From the NCBI GenBank assembly GCA_028554755.1, contig JAPTOF010000005.1, positions 14,420,001 to 14,484,000 on the forward strand: a stretch of DNA of 64,000 nucleotides, read 5' to 3'. The number at the start of each line of letters is the position of its first letter. Position 1 is the first letter of the stretch. Under the pieces are notes generated by a model that saw nothing but the letters and a program-made list of their open reading frames with translations, had not been told where the DNA came from and ran no database searches. Position numbers and translations under genes: made by a program. Shown here piece by piece: positions 35,567-47,004 of the stretch. The DNA comes from Cordia subcordata. Lineage: Eukaryota; Streptophyta; Magnoliopsida; Boraginales; Cordiaceae.

Positions 35567-35907
35567 TATCTCTAACAGCTTTCTTATTTTTTTTTCTTAA
35601 ATTTAAGTGATTTGAATTATTTTTTTTATATTTTGAGAACCCTTATTTTTAATTTTATTCCAATAGCTTCCCTATTTTTTTTACCAAACTTTTAATTTAA
35701 GAAATTCTAATTTTAGTTTCACTTCAACACCCTTATTTTACAATGTTACAATCTTAGAGCTATGGGGATGGGGGGATGAAATTTGGGTGTTGGTTTTGGG
35801 GGATGAAAAAAAATCTCTATATATGGGTACTTTGTTTTGGGGTTGGGAAAAAATTTAAAATCTTAAGAATGAAATAAGAGAGTTGTTGGAGTACTTTACT
35901 ATTAACA
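35567..35907. repeat. MITE-like element
   Basis: The left end AGATTATCTCTAACAGCTTT pairs with the right end (reverse complement) AGTACTCCAACAACTCTCTT, followed on both sides by TATTT...CTTAA. The interior is T-rich with repeated CCCTATTTTT phrases. Confidence 0.55.
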
Positions 35908-37465
35908 AGTCCCTTAAATACGAGACTTTTTGTGTTTTGGAGAATTTGTGAAAGTTAGCCTAACAATAGTTACTTGCCCGTGTCTCACGTTACTAGTTCT
36001 CGTGGGGTGGCTATCTCTTCTATATAAACCCCGAAAATCCATGCTTTGACCATCAAAGAGTGGTGGCTTCTACCTGGAAATTCTGAGTGAAATGTTAGGT
36101 GTTTGAGTGACCTTTTTCCTAAAGTTTCAATCTTCAAAACCCTACCTGCAGTGTGCAGACGCGGTTCAACACGTGTAGAAAGCTAAGTGACTGTGATGTC
36201 ACTTGTATGTCAATGTAGGATAAAGTTTATGTGGTTTGAATGAATTCATTAGATCCATCATCTTGCTTATTGTAGCATGTAGAACTATAATCAATTGCAG
36301 GATAAGAAGACTTATAGTTAGCATGGATTGAGGCCTTTGACGGCAAGCCTCTATATTTGGGGTTTATCAAGTCAGATATCACACTCCCGAGCCTAATTTC
36401 CTTAGGTCCATGAACAAGATTGGTATTATAAATATAATAAATAACCACTTTAACCCTTAAATTATAGTCTAAAATTGTCAATCCAAATTATTAATTAACT
36501 ATCTGCTTATAAATAACTCACAAGTCACCCAATAAACCCATTTAGGACGTTATGTTAGCTTTCATCAATCTTTTGATTTTAGGGCTTTGGTTAGGTTTTG
36601 CTTGACATTAAAAAAGAAAAGGACAATATTTTGGAGGCAAGGGTTGCATTGCGAAGGGATCTTTATAGATTTCCCCACTTGTTTGCATTAAGAAAACCCC
36701 TTGCCAAGGGATTCTTTTAGATTTCCCCTCTTGTTTGGATTAAGGACGTTTAGCGCGAGGTTTTTAAGAGTGGAATGTTAAAATCATTCTCTCATCTCAT
36801 TTTACAATTACTCCAAATTTGCAATAAGGAGGAATAATTTGATTTTACTCGAGTGTTTAACCATAATACTTTGTTTTAATAGGTAAGGTTTAAAAGATAA
36901 AAGAACATATATAGAATTTATTTCTTCCTTCAGTTTCCTTCTCGATCATTCTTATTCTTTTAGGAAAAAAAAGATAGTAAGTATTATTTATGATTCTTTC
37001 CTTTATAAATTTAAATAATGCAAACAAGATTCCTTTCATTTCCTTTATAACATTTTTCTAATCAAGTCTAAACTAGCAATTCCAGCAGATTAATCGAATG
37101 AAACAGATCCATAGAAGTCAATGGGCCAAAAGTCAAAGAATGAGGATCACTGATCCATCACATCTGAAGCCCAAGTTAAGTATTTATAGAATCGTTGTTC
37201 TGGTGGGCCTTTATGTTTGATCCATTTGCATTGTAGGGAGGTCCAAGTTATTGCCCGTGATATCACCCGAATTGCAACGAGTCTCAATTGTCAAACATCA
37301 GGTAAGGCATGTTCATGAATGCATTCAAATTTTGAGAACATAGTGATTCACATCCACGTCTTTTTGCGTAATTAAAATATAACTCGTGCGCTACACAGAA
37401 AAGGTTATTGATGATCAATTTTTATGATTTATATGAGGATAAAATATGAATATATTTTGTAAAGT
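35908..37465. other. Intergenic; short tandem duplication at 36655-36760
   Basis: No gene recognised. A ~53-bp unit (AAGGGATCTTTATAGATTTC ... CTTGTTTGCATTAAG) is repeated in tandem at about 36655 and 36708. The rest is AT-rich and unassigned. Confidence 0.45.
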
Positions 37466-37794
37466 TCGGAGCATGTTTGATTTGCCTATTTTCTGTTTAC
37501 ATTTCAAAAAAAAAAAAATAGAAAACACATTTGGTTAGCTTATTTTTATTTTCATTTTTAAAAAACCAAGAACAGTTCTTTCACTGTTTTCCAATAATTT
37601 TTTTTTCAAATAACATATACATAAATACACATTCTCATATATATATACTCTCACTCTCACATATAAAGACTTTCTCTATCACGCACTACAAAAATTATGC
37701 ACACTACACACATTGTCGACGTAAAACACATTGTCCACGTAACACACCTATACACAATCCACACACAACACACATTACGCATTATACATAAACT
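37466..37794. repeat. Left arm of an older inverted repeat
   Basis: Blocks such as GAAAACACATTTGGTTAG and TGTTTTCCAATAA, then an (AC)-rich tract, recur as reverse complements at about 48323-48700 (AACCAAATACATTTTC, TTGGAAAATAA, GT-rich tract). The two arms flank the hAT and copia insertions, so they were once adjacent in a foldback element. Boundaries are approximate. Confidence 0.5.
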
Positions 37795-38486
37795 TAGGGG
37801 TGGGAATATCCAATCCATATTCGAACCCATATACACATCTAAATCCGATCACATAGGAAAAATAGCATTTTTTCGGGTTTTGAATTATTCGATCTAATAT
37901 CCGAAATTATTTTCAGATCGGATTTCGAATAGCAATTTTGCTACCCCATTTGGATATCGGGTACCCCTTTTCTTTTCTTTTTAATTAAATTAAAATATAC
38001 TCTAAGATATAAATACTAAATCTTTATATTTTATTTTTGCCCTTAGCCCTAAAATCAATAACCTTGCTTGGTCAATTAGTCACTCTTGCGCAGCACTCCC
38101 ACACCACCGCAAACCACCACGACACCAACCACCACAACACTAGTTCTGAGAGCCTAGCCACCAGCATCAAGTTAGCATATTCTCTAAACTCCAATCGATG
38201 GTTAAGGATAAGGGGTCAGTTCTCTAATTTGCTCTCTGTGTTTACTCACATGACCAAAAAAATAACATTGCCTGTTGTTTGACCATAAAAGATCCGAATA
38301 GGATATAAAATCTTCAATAAGAAATTTAAATTTTTAGTTTACTAAAAGAATTCAAAAATCCATATCTGAAAATATCTGCCATCCAATTGGATACGTAGTT
38401 TTTAACTATCTGATCGAATATTAGATTTTTCAATCCGTTATCCGATTATCCGAATATCTGACTATCCAATCCGATTCCCACCCCTG
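37795..38486. mobile_element. Non-autonomous hAT-like element
   Basis: The left end TAGGGGTGGGAAT and right end (reverse complement) CAGGGGTGGGAAT are typical hAT-type termini. An 8-bp duplication flanks it with one mismatch: CATAAACT (37787-37794) and CATAAAAT (38487-38494). The interior repeats GGATATCGGAT/ATCCGAATAT-like phrases. The 692-bp body carries no transposase frame. Confidence 0.75.
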
Positions 38487-38528
38487 CATAAAATAGCTAC
38501 ACACTACGCACATTGCACATATTAAGAC

Positions 38529-39833
38529 TGTTAGCTAAATATTCATTATTGATTTTGACGATGAAAATATATATATGCATTATTTGACTAAAAAGCTTCT
38601 TGTGAAAATGAGAGGACATCAATATGAAGCTTTGAAAGATATGAAGATGTGCAAAAAGCCTTCTTTGAAGGAAGAAAAGATGAGAAGGCATAAGGAGAAG
38701 AAGAAAAGCCATAAGGGGTACCAGATTTGTTTTTCTTCTTGCTCTTTTTGTGAAATGCCTATATATTGTGTGGACTTGGCTCAAAATCTTTTTCTTATTC
38801 ATAGCAAAAATTTTCAAGTCTTGCACATTTGAAATAACATATGGACAAATGTATTTGAATGCATACATAGAGTTAAAATGAGTTTTTGGGGCGTTTCAAT
38901 TCACAATATGTGTTTACAAAATTATTCAAAATGATTTGGAGTTGTGAAATTTGCACTTTAAATGAACTTTGCAAAAATCTGGCTTTACTTCACATTCTGA
39001 AGTGGCCGGACTCCCAACCGGTCGACCGGCTGACCTGGGTGGGTCGCCCGGCCAAAACAGAGAGGTGAAGGGAAAAGTCGGACCCCCTAGCCGGTTGACC
39101 GGCTAAGGCGTCCTGCCTAGTCAGAGAAGGAGAAGGGTAAGCCGGACGACCCAGCCGACCGGTGAACGTTGAAATAAATGCACTAGCCGTTTATTACCGT
39201 TCTGCTGAAAAAATCACTCATTCTTCACCTACCATAAACCCTAAACCCCAAATCTCTTTAAATACTCATTCAATACAATTTCTAATCATCAATTGAAGTG
39301 TGCTAAAGTGTTTATTATCATTCAATCTATCTTTAAGCCATTCTTACAATATATTTGAGCTTTCAAGAGCTTATTCATCTTCTTTTTGAAGAAAATCTCA
39401 GATTCAATCTTTTCTTATTCTTGAGTACATACACACTTTGAGAGCTATAATCTTTGTAAGATTTATTCATTAAAGCTTGTAAAGTGTGGGGAAATCCTAT
39501 AGAGTAAATCTCTTGGGTTCTTTGAAGTTAGGCTTCAAAGAGGTTGTAAGAACTTGGTTTGTGCTTCACCAAGTTTTGAAGAAGCATCTTAGTGGAGATC
39601 ATTAAAGTCCTAAGGGGAGCTTCCTTGGGCGGTGGACGTAGGCTTGGCCAAACCACCTTAAAATCATTTGTTTCTCTTCTCCTTACACTTCTATTTTTAT
39701 TCCTACTTACCTTGCTTATCTTGTGTTTAATATATTGATTGTTAGAAGTTGTAAATTTTCTGTAAATTTTAAAAAATGAAAATTAGTATTAATATCTTAA
39801 TTCACCCCTCCTCTTAAGATATTTGCACCCACA
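38529..39833 (+). repeat. 5' LTR of copia element
   Basis: 1305 bp, starts TGTTAGC and ends CACCCACA. It contains a GC-rich block at about 39000-39165 with repeated CCGGTCGACCGG / CCGGTTGACCGG palindromes, and a TTTAAATACTCATTC promoter-like stretch at about 39257. Short open frames inside the LTR are not genes. Confidence 0.95.
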
Positions 39834-39835
39834 AT

Positions 39836-39847
39836 TGGTATCAGAGC
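39836..39847 (+). other. Primer binding site (tRNA-iMet type)
   Basis: TGGTATCAGAGC lies two bases after the 5' LTR. It is complementary to the 3' end of initiator methionine tRNA, the usual primer of plant copia elements. Confidence 0.9.
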
Positions 39848-39893
39848 TAGGGTTCTACATATAGTCTAACAACTAGTAGAATTTCTAGCAAAT

Positions 39894-41600
39894 ATGGAGG
39901 GAATTTCTACCAAACAAGCAACCCCCTTTTGATAGAACAAATTATGCATTTTGGAAAATGAGAATGAAAGTGTTCATACAATTACATGACTATAAAGCCT
40001 GGAAAATCATAGAAAATGGGCCTACCTTACCTACAAAATTAGAGAGTGATAGGAGAATACCCAAACCGAAAAATGAATGGAATGATGATGATATTAAATT
40101 ATTTGAGTTAAATCAAAAAGCATTACATTATTTATTTAATGCTATGAATGCCACCGAATTTGCTAGAGTAATGAGTTGCATTTCGGCTAAAGAACTTTGG
40201 GATCAATTAGAAGTAACTTATGAAGGAACTAGCCAAATGAAAGAATCTAGGATTGCTATGCTTGTACATAGATATAAATTATTCAAGATGCTTCCAAATG
40301 AAAATGTTGAACAAATGTTTTTTAGATTTGTTAAAATCACTAATGGTTTAAAAGCTCTTGGTAAAGATTATTCAAATGTAGAGAAGGTAAGGAAAGTGCT
40401 AAGGAGCTTGCCATCATCATGGCAACCTAAAGTCACGGCAATAAAGGAAGCAAAGGACTTGAATACATTGGAGCTCAATGAGCTCATTGGGTCACTCATG
40501 ACTCATGAGCTTGAGATAAAAGATCATGAAGAAGAAGAAAGGAAAGCAAAGAAGTCCATTGCTCTCGTTGCATCAAAATATCCATCAAGTGATGACGAAG
40601 AAGATGATGAGGACCCAGAAGATGAAGAAATTGCACTTCTAGGCCGAAATTTCAAAAGGTTTATGAAATATAGAAAGATGAGGAAAGGGGCTTTTTCAAG
40701 CAATACAAATTGGAAGAAGAAAGGAAAAGAAGGCAAGGAGTTTAAAAAGATAAAAGATGCAAAAGATGAGTTAAAATGCTTTAATTGCAACAAGCCGGGA
40801 CATATAAAAGCAAATTGTCCTAAGCTCTCAAAGAAGAAGGAAGGAAAGGCGCTCAAGGCCACATGGGACTTCTTCAAAACCGAAGAAGATGAGGAAGAGC
40901 ATTATGAGGTAGCCAACTTTTGCCCCATGGCCAATGAGGATGAGGTACTATCTTCACCATCTTTATCTATTTATTATTCATCTAGTAAAGAAGAGGAAGA
41001 AGAATGTAGTTTTGATGAACTAAAAGATGCATTTGCTAAATTACATGATGATTTATCCTTAGCTTTGGCAAAAAACAAGCAAATGCATAAAAGTTTAAAA
41101 CTTGTTCTTAATGAAAAGGAAATCTTGGAAAAGAAAAATGCCTCTCTTATTGAAAAAGTAGATATCTTAGAAAAAGAAAATGATTCATATGCCGAGGATT
41201 TTATAAAAATTGAAAAAGAGGTTAAAGATTTGAAAAAGAAAAATATGGATTTGAATGGAATTATTCAAAAATTTACTAATGGCAAAAAAATTTTGAAAAA
41301 CTTCTTGGAAGTCAAAAAATGTCTTTTGATAAGAGTGGTATTGGATACAAACCTAGTATTAATAAAAAATATTTCAAAATCGATTTTGTCAAGGCTTCTA
41401 CCTTTACATCCTCTTCTCCACCAAAGTCAAATGTTATTTGTACCTATTGTGAAAAGAAAGGACATGTATCTACTCATTGTTATTACAAGAAAATTCGTGA
41501 TAAGGGATCACATGTTCCGTATTGGCAAAGACCTAAATGGGTGGTAAAAACAAAAAGTAAACTAACGCCAAGGACCCAAGGTGTTGGGACCCCAAAATAA
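39894..41600 (+). pseudogene. copia gag, frameshifted
   Basis: A start-like ATG at 39894 is out of frame by one base with the main gag frame, which reads from about 39922 (PFDRTNYAFWKMRMKV) through a UBN2-type gag domain to about 41290. A CCHC zinc knuckle CFNCNKPGHIKANC begins at 40777, followed by an acidic and Lys-rich coiled-coil-like stretch. A second frameshift near 41290-41310 moves the remaining C-terminus to another frame, where a second CCHC motif CTYCEKKGHVSTHC lies at 41439, before a stop at 41600. Two knuckles and a long coiled coil are features of larger copia gags. Non-functional as it stands. Confidence 0.88.
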
Positions 41601-41660
41601 AGAATTGCATTTGAATTTCATGTGTGTAGGTATGCAATGAAAGCAATTCAAGCAAAATAA

Positions 41661-44600
41661 AATGGATCTTGGATAGTGGTTGTTCCAAGCACATGACGGG
41701 GAACTCTTCACTTTTCTACAAACTAAAAAGGACAAAGGAGGAGATGTTACCTTTGGTGACAATGGCAAAAGAAAAATTATTGGAAAAGGAAGCATTGGTA
41801 ATGAAAATTCTCTTGCTATACACAATGTCCTATTAGTAGAAGATCTAAAATTTAATCTACTTAGCATTAGTCAATTATATGACAAAGCTCATAAAGTCAT
41901 TTTTCAATCGTCTAAATGCCTTGTGTATGAATGTGGAAATGAAAATGTGTTATTTGTAGCTAAGAGAAATGAAAATATTTATACTGCTGAAATTGATCAA
42001 CTTATATGTTAACATATTAAATGTTTATCTGTTGTGCATGATAATGCTTGGTTATGGCATAGAAGATTAGGACATGCTAGCATAAGCTTATTGAATGATT
42101 TGTCAAAGCATGATCTAGTTAGAGACCTACCAAAGCTAAAATTTGAAAAAGATAAAATCTGTGATGCTTGCCAACTAGGAAAACAACATAAGACATCCTT
42201 CAAATCCCTAAATAAAGTTTCAACAAATAGAACATTACAACTACTACATATGGATTTGTTTGGACCCATTGATGTGACAAGCTTAGGAGGACTAGATATA
42301 CATTTGTTGTAACTGATGATTACACTAGATTTACATGGGTCATGTTTCTTGCATATAAAAATGATGCCTTTAATGAATTTGCAAGATTGTGTAGAAAAGT
42401 GCAAAATGAAAAAGGCTATTTTATAACTTGCATCTGTAGTGATAATGGCACCGAATATGTGAATACTCCTTTCATGAACTTTTGTGATGAACATGGCATT
42501 GAGCATAACTTTTCGGCCTCTCGTACTACTCAATAAAATGGGATAGTAGAGGGGAAGAATCGTACATTACAAGAAATGGCAAGGACTATGCTAAAATAAC
42601 ACAACTTACCAACATATTTTTGGAGTGAAGCCATAAATACTACATGCTATGTGCAAAATAGAGTATTGATTAGACCTATTTTAAACAAAACTCCATATGA
42701 ACTATGGCATGGCAAAACACCTAAAATATCATACTTCAAGGTATTTGGTTGTAAATGTTTTATTCTAGACACTAAAGACCACTTAAGAAAATTTGATGCT
42801 AAATCCGATGAAGGAATATTCTTAGGTTATTCCACAAAGAGCAAAGCATATAGGGTATATAATAAGAGAACTCTTGTTGTAAAAGAATCAATACATGTTA
42901 CATTTGATAAGACTAATCCATTTGAGCCGAGAAAGGAAATTGATGATATAGGTTATCTTTTGGAAAAGACAACGCTTGAAGATCCAACTCCAAAAGACAA
43001 AGAAAAACCAACGAAGCAAGAAGAAGAACTTCAAGAAAGGAGATCTCAAGCAAATGAGGAAATCAAACATTGCTCAAATAAAGATGATGAAACAAAAGAA
43101 CCTCATGAAGATCTACCAAAGAGTTGGAAGTTCGTGAGAAACCATCCTCAAGATCTTTTTTTTGATGATCCAAATGAAGGTGTAAGAACTAGGCGTAATA
43201 TTAGTATTTTTTGTGAGCATCATGCATTTATTTCTCATATTGAACCCAAAAAATGTAAAAGAAGCTTTACTAGATGAAAATTGGATAATGGAAATGCAAG
43301 AAGAACTCAATCAATTTGAGAGAAATAAAGTTTGGAAGCTAGTTGAAAGACCTAAAGATAAACCGGTAATAGGAACCAAATGGGTATTCAGAAACAAACT
43401 AGATGAAGCCGGAATAGTGATTAGGAATAAGGCTAGACTAGTTGCACAAGGATACAATCAAGAAGAAGGAATTGATTATGATGAAACTTATGCTCCTGTA
43501 GCTAGACTTGAATCCATTCGTATGTTACTTGCATTTGCATGTCACATGGACTTTAAGCTTTATCAAATGGATGTGAAAAGTGTATTTTTAAATGGATTCA
43601 TTGAAGAAGAAGTTTATGTTGAACAACCCCCCGATTTTGAAGATTCATGCTTTCCTGATCATGTTTTTAAACTAGAAAAGGCTTTATATGGCTTAAAGCA
43701 AGCTCCTAGAGCTTGGTATGAAAGACTTAGTGGATTTTTGATAGAAAACAATTTTGAAAGAGGAAAACTTGATTCAACCCTATTTATCAAAAGAAAAGAC
43801 AATGACATTCTACTTGTCCAAATCTATGTAGATGATATAATTTTTGGTGCTACTAATGTTTCCTTGTGTGAGAATTTTTCAAAGTGCATGCACAAGGAGT
43901 TCAAGATGAGCATGATGGGAGAATTAACTTTCTTCCTCGGACTCCAAATCAAACAAGCAAAAGGGGGGATCTTCATAAATCAAGCCAAATACACCAAGGA
44001 AATCATCAAGAAATTTGGACTTGAAGATGCAAAGGAGATTGGAACTCCTATGAGCCCCTCAACAAAGCTAGATAAAAATGAGAAAGGTAAATCAGTAGAC
44101 GAGAAGAAATATAGATGTATGATCGGTAGCATATTATATTTAACTGCCTCTAGACCTGATATCATGTTCTCAGTGTGCTTATGTGCTAGATTTCAATCCA
44201 ATCCTAAGGAAATTCACTTAACAGCTGTAAAAAGAATAATTAGATATCTTAAGGGAACAATTAATTTAGGGCTTTGGTATGCTAAAGGAACGTCATTTGA
44301 TCTATGTGGTTTTTCTGATGCTGACTATGCTGGTTGCAAAGTAAATCGTAAGAGCACTAGTGGAACATGCCAATTCCTAGGACATTCCTTAGTATCTTGG
44401 TCTTGTAGGAAATAAAATAGCATTGCTATTTCTACCACCGAAGCTGAAAATATTGCAGCTGGTAGTTGTGTGCTCAAATATTGTGGATGAAACAAAATTT
44501 ACTTGATTATGGATTGAAGTATGATCATATTCCTATATATTGTGATAATACTAGTGCAATTAATCTTACTAAGAACCCAATTCAACACTCAAAAACTAAG

Positions 44601-44768
44601 CATATTGAGATTAGGCACCATTTTATTAGAGATCATGTACAAAAAGGTGATATAATTCTTGAATTTGTTAATACTTTACATCAAGTTGCTGATATTTTCA
44701 CTAAACCTTTGTATGAGGATCAATTTTGCAAGATTAGGAGAGAAATTGAAACGATAAAATATGGTTAA
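41661..44768 (+). pseudogene. copia pol: protease, integrase, RT, RNase H
   Basis: Protease begins with WILDSGCSKHMTG, the DSG catalytic triplet at 41672-41680; a frameshift follows shortly after. The integrase zinc region (WHRRLGHAS ... CDACQLGK) is at 42050-42180, the core acidic residues are in HMDLFGP and CSDNGTEY, and the third lies near EGKNR. In-frame TAA codons occur at about 42535 and 42596, plus a shift near 42310. Reverse transcriptase (about 43300-43900) is open, with the YVDD catalytic box at about 43830 and LYGLKQAPRAWY. RNase H carries GFSDADYAGC, a stop at about 44414, then TEAE and YCDNTSAI. The chain ends near 44768. Multiple stops and shifts make it inactive. Confidence 0.92.
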
Positions 44769-45164
44769 ATGGTATATATATATATATATATATGTGTTTA
44801 TGTGGCTTGGGTATGAAAAATAAGAAATTTGTGCACCTTCTGACCCAGCCGGCAGACCAAGCCGGTCGACCGACTAAGGCCTTAGGCGTTCGGCTAAAAC
44901 ACAACTTTTTAATATGCTCTCTGATCCGGCCGGTCGACCCTCGCGACCAGTCGATCGACCGACTGAACCCGGACAGGGTTAAAAATTGGGGGTTTTCACC
45001 CCAAATTCACTATGTTCTATCAATTTTTTTAAAACCCTAGCCAAAACCCATCTCAAAATCTTCAATTTTCAACCGTTTTCTTCCAAATTTCTTCCTAACA
45101 TTTGCTTGCCCACTTCAAAAACAAAGTTTTTCACCGATTATTCTTGCAAAAATAATGCGAAGTC
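44769..45164 (+). other. Spacer between pol and third ORF
   Basis: Contains a (TA)n run at about 44774-44794 and a GC-rich block at about 44845-44975 with CCGGTCGACC and GTCGATCGACCGAC, the same motif as in the LTRs. An AAACCCTAGCC-type leader-like sequence and then the third ORF follow. It may hold an internal promoter or an LTR-derived duplication. Confidence 0.5.
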
Positions 45165-46556
45165 ATGGTGAATCCAAGGGGAAGAAGTCAAGCATGTGGG
45201 AGAAAAGGGAAAAGGCCAAGAACTCAATCTCCTCCTCCACCACCACCTCCAGTATCCAAGATTCAAGGCAAGCAATCAATTTTATACGGTAAATATATCG
45301 TGGACTCTGACTTTGCTGGCACCGATATCTTGCCGTTATTTGATAGATGGTCTGCGTTTCTACATCTGCATTGTGATGTGCAAGATAAATTAGTAATTGA
45401 GTTTTATGAAAATCTTGAGATATATTGTACAAGCCCAAAACTTGAATTATCTTCTACAGTCTGTGGGGTAAATTTTGCGCTTAAGGAGGAAACTTTACAT
45501 GAAATATTTCATATATCTGTTGATGGGGAAGGCCACTACAATAGTCAAGGATGGCTAGAAGGAATTAAGGGAACCGCCACCCCGGGTGAAGTCATAAAAT
45601 ATATGTGGGAGAAAGTAGGGCCTAAGGATCCCAATTTAATTCTTCCATTATTAAGAGATGTTGATGTTAATATGAGACTTGCTCTTAAAATCATGAGTGA
45701 AGTAATTCTCCCTAGAAATATCAATGATGGCAAAATTCCAGTCATGGATGCTTATATCTATTATAGCCTTAGGGAGAAAAAGGAGATAGCTTTGCCTTTC
45801 CTAATCCTTCAACATATGTTACATATTAGTGGAAAGAATGGAGGAAAAACGACCACTCCTGGTTATGGTATGGCCTTAATGCATATTTTCTCTCATTTCA
45901 ACATATCTTCAGATGCTCCATATAGAGAGTTTGCTTAGAATTTTGATATATTGTTTATGAACTTCATGGGTATTTATTGGTACAATATGGAGCCCATAAA
46001 TAGAAAGACCTTCAAAAGTTTGTCCCAAAGCACTCAAGCTGCAATTAGGAATAAGACTAAGAAGGGGACTACTTTCACCGATCCTGTCTTTGGCACCACT
46101 GCACAAAACCTTGATGACATACTTGGTGGGGTAGATATCACCTTTGAAGAAGATGAAGGGCCAAAAATTGAGGGTAATCCCGACATAGACATACCAGGAA
46201 CCACACCCATGGTTGTTAGTACCTCTGAAGAAGAGAAAAAAATACTGAGGAAGCAACTCTCTACGCGAGTGTTGAGAGAATCTAGGGAGCAAGTGCACAT
46301 TGATGAGCAACGCCAAAGAAAAATTCGTCGTGGTACTGGTTCTAGTTCGATGGGACAACAGGAAGACCCTTCTTTAATGGCTCAGATTTTGTCCCAATTA
46401 CAGGCTTTAAACACTGGTATGGGCGAAATGCGGGCTACTATGACAAGCCAATGGGACGAGCTCACTGTTTGGAGGCAACATATTGATTTAGAAGTGGTTG
46501 CTATGAAATCAGATATGAGAGAATACTTCAAGGATCATCATGATCGCGCACCCTGA
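45165..46556 (+). pseudogene. Extra third ORF of copia element, one amber stop
   Basis: A 464-codon frame interrupted only by TAG at 45936-45938. The N-terminus is basic and Pro-rich (GRKGKRPRTQ then a PPPPPPP run), like a nuclear signal. The central part (LPLFDRWSAF, VIEFYENL, VCGVNFALKEETLHEIF, then a helical stretch) resembles the putative plant transposon protein domain (Transposase_32 type) carried as an accessory ORF by some plant retroelements. The second part is acidic and ends in a predicted helical/coiled-coil tail (MAQILSQLQALNTGMGEM). No clear signal peptide or transmembrane pair is visible, so an envelope-like role is not supported by the sequence. Its function is unknown. Confidence 0.7.
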
Positions 46557-46697
46557 TTTTCTTTTTTTTGAAAAACATTTTTCATTCCACTTGAAAACAA
46601 TTTTTAGTTTTAGTTGACCTTTACATTTTTGACTTTGGTTACCAAGTTATTTCTTTTATACATTTCTTTTCCTGCCTTTATATTGATTTTGATGATG

Positions 46698-47004
46698 CCA
46701 AAGGGGGAGAAGTATGGTGTGGTATTCATGCTTTGGTGAATGGTATTGTCTATTTGCATTAGTTTAAATGGTGGATGCATAAGCTCTGTTTGGAGAAGTA
46801 AATGGTGAATGGTATGCTTTGTTGATATGTTTACTTGTTCTTGCAAATGAGTTTATGTTTATTTTTTTGTCTTTGCAAATGAGTTTAAATTTGATAGTCA
46901 AAGCATTTTTCCAAAAATGCACTTTTTAAAGAAATGCATTTATTAAGGGGGAGTACTTTTGTCTCATATATTAAAAATTTTGTCATCATTAAAAATGGGG
47001 AGAT
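46698..47004 (+). other. Polypurine tracts before the 3' LTR
   Basis: Three purine-rich tracts: AAAGGGGGAGAAG at about 46700, AAGGGGGAG at about 46946, and AAAAATGGGGAGA at 46991-47003, the last directly before the LTR start. The last is the expected plus-strand primer; multiple such tracts are a recognised SIRE-lineage trait. Confidence 0.75.

Noticed and set aside
37620..37790. AC-rich tract with regular CACACATTG phrases, considered as a CRISPR-like or satellite array
   Set aside because: Units are irregular and low-complexity, the genome is a plant's, and the complementary GT tract at 48330-48510 shows it is an inverted-repeat arm.
38575..38832. 85-codon frame, repeated at 47108-47308
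   Set aside because: Both copies lie in the U3 part of the copia LTRs and differ by substitutions that change the frame's length; there is no sign of selection.
45936..45938. Programmed amber readthrough joining the two halves of ORF3
   Set aside because: The context GCT TAG AAT is not a known plant readthrough context, and a Gln-to-stop mutation is simpler given similar stops elsewhere in the element.
45165..46556. Envelope-like gene in the copia element
   Set aside because: No signal peptide or paired transmembrane segments are visible, and the central domain looks like a transposon accessory protein instead.
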